Source: Bacteroidota bacterium
GTDB lineage: Bacteria; Bacteroidota; Bacteroidia; Chitinophagales; Chitinophagaceae
Length of the DNA stretch: 5,821 bases
Reading direction: 5' to 3'
Assembly: GCA_026391115.1 (NCBI GenBank)
Contig: JAPLER010000150.1
Coordinates: 1-5,821 of the forward strand
Shown: one piece after another, positions 1 to 5,821 of the stretch
How positions within the stretch are numbered: position 1 is the stretch's first letter
How the letters are laid out: the number at the start of each line of letters is the position of its first letter
Program-made: the position numbers and the translations under genes
Notes under the pieces: model-generated
Database searches by the model: none
What the model was told of the DNA's origin: nothing
The model's input: only the letters and a program-made list of their open reading frames with translations

Positions 1-1
1 A

Positions 2-1336
2 ATGAAAAATAATAAAGTAACTATTGACAGTGTAAATGGAGCAATTTTTGGAATTCAAATACTTAATTCACGCAATAAACCAAGAACAGGCTTTGCACAA
101 ATAAATGGTAATGAAGTTTATGCGAATAGTGGAAATTCTGGTAAAGTTATTGGACTTGCAATTATTACTAGTGATAGCTTAATGGTAAAAAACAATGTAA
201 TAGCAATTAATAGTGGAGCAAGAGGCTCTTTTGGATTAGTAGACTCAAATTGTGTTGCTAATACAATTGTAAATTTTTACAATAACACCGTTCAAATTTC
301 TCTAACAGATACATTCTCTACTGCTGCTAGGCTAAGACAAACAGCTGCTGGTAAATTTGTTTTAAATAATAATATTTTCTCAAATATTGGTGGTGGTAAA
401 GCATTGTCTATGAAACCTGCTGGTAACTTTACTAGCAATTACAATATGCTTTATACTACTGGTAAAAACTTGGTTGATACTGGTACCACTGCAATTAGTT
501 ATTTTCAAAATATCAATCAATGGCGTAAGAGTAATCAAGATAGATTCTCTATAGTTTATAAACCAACTTTTGTTGCTAACACAGATTTACATCCAGATTT
601 GAACAACGCTGATGTGTGGGCAATTCATGGACGCGGCACTCAAATTACAGGTAACGGAATAGATTTAAATGATAACAAAAGACCTGAAAGGTTGATTGAT
701 GGTGTTCCAGATTTAGGAGCGTATGAGTTTTATCCAAGTGTAGATCCAACTCTTTTGCCATCTATACCAGCTTTACCAACTGCTAATACAGAACAAATTT
801 TTTATTTTGGTAGTGATACTGTTTTAAGAGTTAAATGGGATGCTACACCACCTGCTTACTGCAACATAAAACGATATAGCGGTGTTATGGGTAAAGGCAT
901 TAAATCCCAAGGATGGTGCGACTCTATGTATTTTTATGTAGATGTTGATGTGCCTGTTGGTTATGCAAAAGGAAATGTTAAACTTGGGTATATAGACCCT
1001 TGGCTAGGCTCTTTCCCAACAACAGCATGTGATGCTCAAATCTATCAAATAGGCTTGGCAAAGACTGATGCCAATAATATTTGGAAAGTGGGTAGAACTA
1101 GTGCAAATGATGATAGAAAAAGAGAGATTTACGAAACTGACGTAACAAGATTTAGTAAATTTACCGGTTTATGGAACCAATATGCACCACTTAAATTGCC
1201 TTGTAGTGGTGATACAAGTAATGCTGGTAAAGAATTTTGGTTAGCATATCCATCTAACCAATTAGATGGTGGCGAAACTTCAGGTAGTACCAGCTTTAGC
1301 GGTTGGTATTCCTCAAAAATATCGTCACCAACTTAG
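2..1336 (+). CDS. Secreted beta-helix protein, N-terminal part of a broken giant surface protein (5' partial)
   Basis: The reading frame is open from the window edge, and the ATG at position 2 sits inside a repetitive domain with no signal peptide. The true start therefore lies upstream. Residues 1-243 look like a right-handed parallel beta-helix: short Asn-rich, beta-prone rungs such as VKNNVIAIN, VNFYNNTVQIS and FVLNNNIFSN. They end in a conserved cap with TDLHPD, NDNKRPE and GVPDLGAYEF, as is common in Bacteroidota beta-helix surface proteins. Residues 262-399 are a beta-rich, Cys-containing domain I cannot assign. Residues 405-418 (NAGKEFWLAYPSNQ) match the opening of an IgGFc-binding N-terminal-type domain, after which the frame stops at 1334-1336. 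The rest of that domain continues in the +1-shifted frame, so this is probably the front half of one larger gene. As it stands the product lacks a T9SS sorting domain and could not be anchored by that route. The domain calls come from sequence pattern; the adhesin role is inferred. Confidence 0.8.
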   Translation: MKNNKVTIDSVNGAIFGIQILNSRNKPRTGFAQINGNEVYANSGNSGKVIGLAIITSDSLMVKNNVIAINSGARGSFGLVDSNCVANTIVNFYNNTVQISLTDTFSTAARLRQTAAGKFVLNNNIFSNIGGGKALSMKPAGNFTSNYNMLYTTGKNLVDTGTTAISYFQNINQWRKSNQDRFSIVYKPTFVANTDLHPDLNNADVWAIHGRGTQITGNGIDLNDNKRPERLIDGVPDLGAYEFYPSVDPTLLPSIPALPTANTEQIFYFGSDTVLRVKWDATPPAYCNIKRYSGVMGKGIKSQGWCDSMYFYVDVDVPVGYAKGNVKLGYIDPWLGSFPTTACDAQIYQIGLAKTDANNIWKVGRTSANDDRKREIYETDVTRFSKFTGLWNQYAPLKLPCSGDTSNAGKEFWLAYPSNQLDGGETSGSTSFSGWYSSKISSPT

Positions 1337-1362
1337 CGGTCAATATATAGATGGTATTAAAA
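1226..1362 (+). other. Frame break with apparent internal deletion joining the two halves of one gene
   Basis: The frame ending at 1336 encodes GKEFWLAYPSNQ from nt 1226, and the next frame encodes GIKIESDEQITAYAH around nt 1356-1400. In the paralogue starting at 4880 the matching motifs, GKDFWVAY (residues 29-36) and GLHIKSDVDIVAYAH (161-175), belong to one continuous domain. The aligned positions there are 135 residues apart. Here the same anchors are 136 nt apart, so about 90 codons are missing and the frame is off by one. Both frames are open through 1266-1336, so the exact breakpoint cannot be read from the sequence. There is a short A5 run at 1315-1319, but removing one base would fix only the frame, not the missing length. 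The cause may be a true deletion, a collapsed assembly or a natural short variant with an indel. Confidence 0.7.
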
Positions 1363-4300
1363 TTGAAAGTGATGAACAAATCACTGCATATGCACACTGC
1401 TGGGGTTCTACTTCTTCTGGTGCAACAATGCTAATGCCTGCTTGTACTTGGGGCTATGAGTATAAAATGTTGGGTTATCATCAAAACTGGGGTGGTTGGA
1501 GTTTTTCATCATATTTTGTAGTTGCTAATCAAAACAATACAAGAATTGCCTTTACAAATACTGTTAATACACAAGGCGTACCGCAATTAGATACTGTTAC
1601 CTTGAATGCAGGAGATTGGTATCAGGTTTTAGCAGCATCTTCAACAGAAGATTTATCTGGTAGTTTAGTAAAGTCTGTACCCAACAACAATGGCAAATGT
1701 TATCCATTTGCAATGTTTAGTGGGGATACCAGAACATTAAATAGTAATCCTTGTGGCGGTGGTGGAGATTTTGCAATTTGTCAAAACTTTCCTGCTAGTG
1801 CTTGGGGTAAAAAATTCTTAACTGCACCTACATCTCAAGCTGGTGGTGCTGCTAACAAAGAGAAAAATTTATTTAGAATTGCCCTCAAAGATGTTGATCA
1901 AAAAGTATGGGTTAATAATACATTAATTTATCCTACAGGAACACCTCCCTCTTGTGTAGAAAATTTCAATATAAGTTCAACTCTTATTCCAAGCACTACA
2001 ACACCAGCTTATTTATCTTTTCAAAGTATCTGTGATAACTATATCGAATCTGACAGACCAATGATGATATGCCAGTTTTTAAGTGGTGCATGTATTGGAG
2101 ATGGAGACCCTGATATGGCATTTATAAGCCCATTAGAGCAAGGTATCAATAAAGTAAGCTTTTTTAGAAATACTACGCAAACCATTACAGCAAATGTTTT
2201 AACATTAATAGGATCTGCGAAAGATACTCCAACGCTAGTAGATGGTAACGCTGCTCCTAGTAAGGTATGGTTTATAAGACCACATACCAATTACCCTGGG
2301 AAAAATGTTTATATTAAACATTGGCCAACAGCAGCACAAAGACAGGTAATTGTTAATGGCGATTCTGCATTTACTGCAATTACTTATGGCTTAGGTAATG
2401 TAGAAAGTTATATGTATAATGCAGGAACAAACATTTTAAGTTATTTCCCTGCACCTCCAAATCCTTGTAATAAAGATGTTCCAGAGGATTCTTGTAGAGA
2501 ATATACTTGTAGCAAAACGCAGTTTCAAATACGTACTGCAATTGCTATCTTAAAACCCGATTCTATAAAAGTGCTTTTAAGTAAAATTCCTGGTATACTG
2601 CCAAATAAGGATATTGTTATGAAAAATCCTTACAGCCCTGCACCAACATATACTGTTAGGGCTAATGGAGATACAACTTGGTACTTTACATTGCCAGGTT
2701 ATTATACTATTGACACCCCTGGTACATACACAGTAACATTCCAATTATGGCATCCAGATGTTGAAGGCTGCGATAAAAAATTAGAATGGCAACAAAAAAT
2801 ACGTGTATTTGCATCTCCTCAAATTGGATTTACTTATATTCCAAATCCTATTTGCCCAAATACCAATGTTAACTTTACAGCAGGAACAATGGATTCTTCT
2901 TCTTTTGTACCTGTACATGATTGGAGTTGGAGTTCTAGTCCTTATGGTATTAAAGCAGACACTTTGAAAACAAATACTTTAACTTTCTTCTATGGAAATG
3001 CAGGTGTTGATACGGTTAAGCTATATGTAAGAACAGCAGATTATTGTGTTGGAGATTCTACTCAATTCTTGACTATTAACCCAAATCCTGTTGTAAATGT
3101 TGTTAAAGATTCTATACATACTTGTGCAGGTGGTAATGTTACATTTAATGTTCAATCTCCATTAACAGGTGCTGTTTATACATTGTATGACGCACCAACT
3201 GGAGGTAGTGTGGTACAAGTTGATACTGTATTTACATTCAACAATGTTACGGCAGATGCAACATATTATATAGGCTGTGTATCTGCAACTGGTTGTACAA
3301 GTGTTGATAGAAAAGCTATTAAAATTAAAGTAACGCAATTGCCAACTGCAATAGCTACACCAACAACTATTACAGCTTGTATTGGTACTAGTGCTACATT
3401 CAATGTTACCAACTCACAACCAAATGTTAATTACAATTGGTTTGATGCTGCAACCGGTGGTACTCAATTGGCAAGTGGTATAAGTTATTCTATAAGCAAT
3501 GTTACTACAAGTGCAACATATTATTTGGAGGCTAGTGAAAATGGTTGTACCAGCGTAACACGTTTTGCTGTAAATTTAATTGCAGCAACTCCTCCAAATT
3601 TAACATTAGTTAAAGATACACTTTCTGTTTGTGCTGGTGATGCTGCAACATTTAGTGTTTTAAATCCAGATGGAACTGTAACTTATAATTGGTACACAGT
3701 AGCAACTGGTGGCACTGCAACTACTGGAGCAAATTATTCAATTAATCCTGCCAATGCAAGTGCTTCTTATTGGATAAGTGCAACATCGGTAAATGGCTGT
3801 ACAACACCAAGATTAAAAGTTGATTTAACTGTTAAAACTAGACCTGTTGTAACAGTGGTTTTTCCAGATAGTGTTACATTATGTAAAGGATTACGTCAAA
3901 CTTTCTGTGTATTGAATCCATTAACAGGAGCTAAATATAAATGGTATAACCAATCAAGTGGGGGAGTGCTAGTACAACCAGATTCTAGTTGCTTTACAAC
4001 ACCACCATTAGTTCAAGGTGATACAACTTATTATGTTGATGGAGAAAAAGATGGTTGTGTGAGCTTTACCAGAGCTACTGTAAAAATTAAAGCTTTACAA
4101 GAACTAGATACCACTAGTGTTACAGGTACTAAAGTTGAAACTAATTTTATAAGATTTGACTGGACAGCAGTGCCAAATGCAACTGGCTATAAAATTACTG
4201 TTACTGTAAATGGAGGCACTCCAACTACTACAACTTATGCTGCTGGTATATTAAATCATACCATTCTTAATTTAGTACCAGGAGACACAGCTTGGGCTAC

Positions 4301-4667
4301 AGTTGTGGCATTGGGTATTAATCCTTGTCAAAACAGTACATCAAGAAAAGTTTATGGAATAACTATTAAGAATGAAACTTACTACCCAAATGTATTTACA
4401 CCAAATGGCGATGGTAAAAATGATAAGATTGTAATTTGTGGTTCATCTTTCAAAGACATTAAATATGCAGTTTACAACCAATGGGGTGAGAAAATTTGGG
4501 AAGTAAATGGCTTGGTAGCAACAGATGCTAAAGGTTGTTATTTACTTTGGGATGGTACACAACGTGGGGTTTTACAACCAGTAGGCGTGTATATGTTTAC
4601 CAGTAAAATTACTTTCCTTGATGGAAAAGTGGAAGAGAAAAAAGGAACTATCAATTTGATAAGATAA
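1266..4667 (+). CDS. IgGFc-binding-type / PKD / Ig_7 multidomain protein with T9SS type B (gliding motility) sorting domain
   Basis: Numbering is from the ATG at 1266, which is only the first available start: there is no signal peptide, and the meaningful sequence begins near residue 14 (nt 1305). In order: the remainder of an IgGFc-binding N-terminal-type domain (about 14-395, with AYAHCWGSTSSGATMLMP and GGWSFSSYFVVANQ); an unassigned beta-rich, Cys-containing segment (400-515); a PKD-like domain (517-608); four Ig_7-like repeats (609-944); an FN3-like domain (947-1034); and a CHU_C/TIGR04131-type sorting domain (1038-1133). In the known family such proteins are exported by Sec, then by T9SS, and stay at or leave the cell surface. 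SprB-type gliding adhesins carry this type of C-terminal domain. The N-terminal 13 residues are an out-of-frame reading of the region coding the end of the upstream frame, which supports a frameshift or deletion rather than an independent gene. An adhesive or surface role is inferred; the ligand is unknown, and the domain name does not prove binding to IgG. Confidence 0.85.
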   Translation: MVAKLQVVPALAVGIPQKYRHQLSGQYIDGIKIESDEQITAYAHCWGSTSSGATMLMPACTWGYEYKMLGYHQNWGGWSFSSYFVVANQNNTRIAFTNTVNTQGVPQLDTVTLNAGDWYQVLAASSTEDLSGSLVKSVPNNNGKCYPFAMFSGDTRTLNSNPCGGGGDFAICQNFPASAWGKKFLTAPTSQAGGAANKEKNLFRIALKDVDQKVWVNNTLIYPTGTPPSCVENFNISSTLIPSTTTPAYLSFQSICDNYIESDRPMMICQFLSGACIGDGDPDMAFISPLEQGINKVSFFRNTTQTITANVLTLIGSAKDTPTLVDGNAAPSKVWFIRPHTNYPGKNVYIKHWPTAAQRQVIVNGDSAFTAITYGLGNVESYMYNAGTNILSYFPAPPNPCNKDVPEDSCREYTCSKTQFQIRTAIAILKPDSIKVLLSKIPGILPNKDIVMKNPYSPAPTYTVRANGDTTWYFTLPGYYTIDTPGTYTVTFQLWHPDVEGCDKKLEWQQKIRVFASPQIGFTYIPNPICPNTNVNFTAGTMDSSSFVPVHDWSWSSSPYGIKADTLKTNTLTFFYGNAGVDTVKLYVRTADYCVGDSTQFLTINPNPVVNVVKDSIHTCAGGNVTFNVQSPLTGAVYTLYDAPTGGSVVQVDTVFTFNNVTADATYYIGCVSATGCTSVDRKAIKIKVTQLPTAIATPTTITACIGTSATFNVTNSQPNVNYNWFDAATGGTQLASGISYSISNVTTSATYYLEASENGCTSVTRFAVNLIAATPPNLTLVKDTLSVCAGDAATFSVLNPDGTVTYNWYTVATGGTATTGANYSINPANASASYWISATSVNGCTTPRLKVDLTVKTRPVVTVVFPDSVTLCKGLRQTFCVLNPLTGAKYKWYNQSSGGVLVQPDSSCFTTPPLVQGDTTYYVDGEKDGCVSFTRATVKIKALQELDTTSVTGTKVETNFIRFDWTAVPNATGYKITVTVNGGTPTTTTYAAGILNHTILNLVPGDTAWATVVALGINPCQNSTSRKVYGITIKNETYYPNVFTPNGDGKNDKIVICGSSFKDIKYAVYNQWGEKIWEVNGLVATDAKGCYLLWDGTQRGVLQPVGVYMFTSKITFLDGKVEEKKGTINLIR
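3090..4097 (+). repeat. Four tandem Ig_7-like repeats (protein level)
   Basis: There are four consecutive units of about 81-86 residues, starting near nt 3090, 3342, 3591 and 3840. Each has the same plan: a strand ending in a Cys (HTCAGG, TACIGT, SVCAGD, TLCKGL), then TFNV/TFSV/TFCV, a central YxWY/F-like motif with xxTGG or SSGG, then ATYY/ASYW/TTYY, and a closing Gly-Cys-(Thr/Val)-(Ser/Thr). The Cys near the start and the one near the end are placed as in other CHU_C-associated Ig-like domains. The units differ clearly at DNA level, although short stretches such as gcaacatattat recur in the first two. They therefore look like old duplications rather than a recent expansion. The likely role is a spacer stalk between the N-terminal functional domain and the sorting domain. 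The fourth unit is the most diverged: it has an additional Cys in TFCV and another in SSCF. Confidence 0.8.
4377..4664 (+). other. T9SS type B C-terminal sorting domain (CHU_C, gliding-motility-associated)
   Basis: These last 96 residues of the central protein carry the hallmarks of the type B T9SS C-terminal domain. They are YYPNVFTPNGDGKND at residues 1039-1053, AVYNQWGEKIW at 1068-1078, LLWDGT at 1093-1098, QPVGVYMF at 1104-1111, a DGKVEEKKGT strand and a final NLIR before the stop. In the known family this domain directs passage across the outer membrane by the T9SS and often depends on a PorP/SprF-like partner. No such partner gene lies in the window. The domain is complete and intact, so the 3' end of this gene shows no sign of decay. 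Confidence 0.92.
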
Positions 4668-4692
4668 GAATCAATATTTTAATAAACTAACT

Positions 4693-4728
4693 TGTTTGCC
4701 AACCTTAAATAACTAAGGTTGGCAAACA
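4693..4728 (+). terminator. Perfect 15-bp hairpin after the stop codon, probable intrinsic terminator
   Basis: The arms tgtttgccaacctta (4693-4707) and taaggttggcaaaca (4714-4728) are exact reverse complements around a 6-nt loop (aataac). The hairpin begins 25 nt after the TAA at 4665-4667. Only a short TTT follows before G, so the U-tract is weak; termination may be partial or factor-assisted. The position between two genes on the same strand suggests that they are separate transcription units. Confidence 0.7.
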
Positions 4729-4829
4729 TTTGTAAGGAATAGGTTGAAAATATGAATTGATTATGTTTTTTAAGTAGAATCACAATTAAAAAATTGGTGT
4801 AAAATATTTATTTTTTTTTAAAATAATCA

Positions 4830-4857
4830 GGCAACGTTTTAAACATTTTATGGCTCA
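4830..4857 (+). promoter_or_regulatory. Possible ECF-sigma-type promoter upstream of the second secreted-protein gene
   Basis: The sequence GGCAACGTTTT (4830-4840) resembles the AAC-containing -35 element used by ECF sigma factors. A weak GGCTCA (4852-4857) lies 16 nt after the AAC, at about the right distance for an ECF -10 element. No clear Bacteroidota housekeeping pair (TTTG and TAnnTTTG) was seen between the hairpin and the gene. A TATAAT at 4859-4864 is present but without a convincing -35 partner. If the ECF assignment is right, transcription would begin near or after 4862, favouring the 4880 start codon over the in-frame ATG at 4850. Part of this segment could equally be ordinary AT-rich leader. 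Confidence 0.3.
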
Positions 4858-4879
4858 GTATAATAGCAAAATATATATT

Positions 4880-5821
4880 ATGAAGTTGGCAACCAAACTA
4901 CTAGCAGCATTGCTGTGTTTTTTTATTAGTAATAGCATTTTAGCCCAAAATATATCTAATAAGGGAAAAGATTTTTGGGTAGCTTATGGCTACCATCAAT
5001 ATATGAGTGTACCACCTTATGGCAATACTCAAAATATGACTATATACATTAGTGTAGAAGATTTACCTGCTGGAAAAAACTATGCTACTGTAACAATTGA
5101 GGCAGATAGTAGCGACCCTAACCCTAATTTGTGGTGGAAGAGAGTGTATCGTATAGCAGCCAATACTGTAATCTCTGTAAATAATACACAAGCATTTAGC
5201 TTTTCTCCTGCATCAGCTTTGGGCATAGGGCCCATTCCAAAAGGAGCCACTGATGCTGGACCAAGCGGTACACCGCCAACCTGGGATTTTAGATTGTTTA
5301 ATACAAATGGCTGCCCTAACCCTATTAACCCATTGGGTTTTGGTATTTTTAGTGGTAGAGGATTACATATTAAAAGCGACGTAGATATTGTAGCTTATGC
5401 CCATATTTATGGTGGCGTTTCAAGTGGTGCAACAATGTTGTTACCCACCAGTTCTTGGGGGTATAGTTATACCACTATTAATAGCAATCAAAATAATGCA
5501 GATGTTGCCAATAATTTTTTTTATATCATAGCTCAAGAAGATTCTACTGTAGTTAAAATTACACCATCACAACAACCTATACAATTAGCTTGTATTACAG
5601 GAGTAGTACCACAGCAACCCTATACTGTAACTTTAAATAAAGGTTCAATATACCAGTATGTAGGTTTTGTGAATAATACTACAGAAATTGGCGTGCAATT
5701 GACTGGGTCTAAAATAGAAAGTATTCCTAACGCTGCTGGTAAATGTAAAAAAATTGCTGTGTTTGCTGGTAGTGGTAGAACTGGAGGAGAAAATGGAGGA
5801 GGTTGTGGTAATAGTAGTAGA
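4880..5821 (+). CDS. Secreted IgGFc-binding-type N-terminal domain protein, paralogue of the upstream gene (3' partial)
   Basis: The frame is open for 314 codons to the window end with no stop, so the gene continues beyond it. The start at 4880 gives a classic signal peptide: MKLATK, a hydrophobic core LLAALLCFFISNSI, then LA before QN, with likely cleavage after residue 22. An in-frame ATG at 4850 would add ten polar residues (MAQYNSKIYI) in front and is less likely. The upstream region is A-rich with no strong Shine-Dalgarno, as is usual in Bacteroidota. The mature protein begins at once with the IgGFc-binding-type domain: GKDFWVAYGYHQ (29-40), MTIYIS (53-58), GLHIKSDVDIVAYAH (161-175), SSGATMLLP (181-189), SWGYSY (192-197), NFFYIIAQEDST (212-223), and GKC followed by AVFAGSGR (287-300). 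These match the upstream gene motif for motif, so the two are tandem paralogues. This one has no beta-helix in front. A T9SS C-terminal domain is expected downstream but is not visible. The function is inferred to be cell-surface or adhesive. Confidence 0.85.
   Translation, partial: MKLATKLLAALLCFFISNSILAQNISNKGKDFWVAYGYHQYMSVPPYGNTQNMTIYISVEDLPAGKNYATVTIEADSSDPNPNLWWKRVYRIAANTVISVNNTQAFSFSPASALGIGPIPKGATDAGPSGTPPTWDFRLFNTNGCPNPINPLGFGIFSGRGLHIKSDVDIVAYAHIYGGVSSGATMLLPTSSWGYSYTTINSNQNNADVANNFFYIIAQEDSTVVKITPSQQPIQLACITGVVPQQPYTVTLNKGSIYQYVGFVNNTTEIGVQLTGSKIESIPNAAGKCKKIAVFAGSGRTGGENGGGCGNSSR

Noticed and set aside
1266..1304. ATG at 1266 as a genuine translation start for the central protein
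   Set aside because: The first 13 codons are an out-of-frame reading of the upstream coding region, with no signal peptide for a protein that carries a secretion-dependent sorting domain. The ATG is only the first one available in that frame.
1300..1336. Programmed +1 ribosomal frameshift joining the two frames
   Set aside because: No recognised shift site (for example an RF2-like stop-adjacent slip) or stimulatory hairpin is visible. The missing stretch of about 90 codons relative to the paralogue also points to a deletion rather than recoding.
2039..2290. Open frame of 83 codons on the - strand
   Set aside because: It lies wholly inside the conserved IgGFc-binding-type coding sequence on the + strand, has no recognisable domain and shows no promoter or ribosome binding site. 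It is an antisense shadow.
4811..4819. T9 run as a phase-variation tract
   Set aside because: It lies in AT-rich intergenic sequence about 60 nt before the start codon, outside the likely promoter spacer and the coding frame, so a length change has no evident consequence.
4850..4879. In-frame upstream ATG as the start of the second surface gene
   Set aside because: It would put ten polar residues before a textbook signal peptide, and it overlaps the proposed promoter -10 region. The 4880 start gives the better N-terminus.

Overview
The window is AT-rich (by eye about one third G+C) and almost entirely coding on the + strand. It comes from a member of the Bacteroidota with a type IX secretion system (T9SS). 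The best evidence is the gliding-motility-associated (CHU_C, type B) sorting domain that ends the central reading frame: PNVFTPNGDGKND, NQWGEK, LWDGT, P-GVYMF and a terminal LIR. The domain mix (parallel beta-helix, IgGFc-binding N-terminal type, PKD-like, Ig_7 and FN3-like) is typical of gliding, surface-living Bacteroidota such as Chitinophagales or Cytophagales. A genus cannot be named from this sequence.

Layout. (1) Positions 2-1336 hold the 3' part of a long secreted-protein gene whose beginning lies before the window. It encodes a beta-helix, a beta-sandwich-like linker and the first residues of an IgGFc-binding-type domain. (2) Positions 1266-4667 hold the rest of that architecture in the next frame: the remainder of the IgGFc-binding-type domain, a PKD-like domain, four tandem Ig_7-like repeats, an FN3-like domain and the T9SS sorting domain. 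The two frames look like one ancestral gene broken near 1260-1340. Compared with the downstream paralogue, about 90 codons are missing at the junction and the frame is shifted by one. (3) Positions 4668-4879 are intergenic, with a perfect 15-bp hairpin just after the stop and a possible ECF-type promoter just before the next gene. (4) Positions 4880-5821 hold the start of a second IgGFc-binding-type secreted protein, with a clear signal peptide, running off the window end.

The genes form a tandem pair of paralogous cell-surface or adhesin-like proteins. Each is probably exported by Sec and then, where the C-terminal domain is intact, passed across the outer membrane by T9SS. As the sequence stands, the first gene would yield an N-terminal product without a sorting domain and a C-terminal product without a signal peptide. 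It is therefore either a pseudogene, a recoded gene or a sequencing/assembly artefact. No RNA genes, mobile elements or CRISPR arrays were seen.
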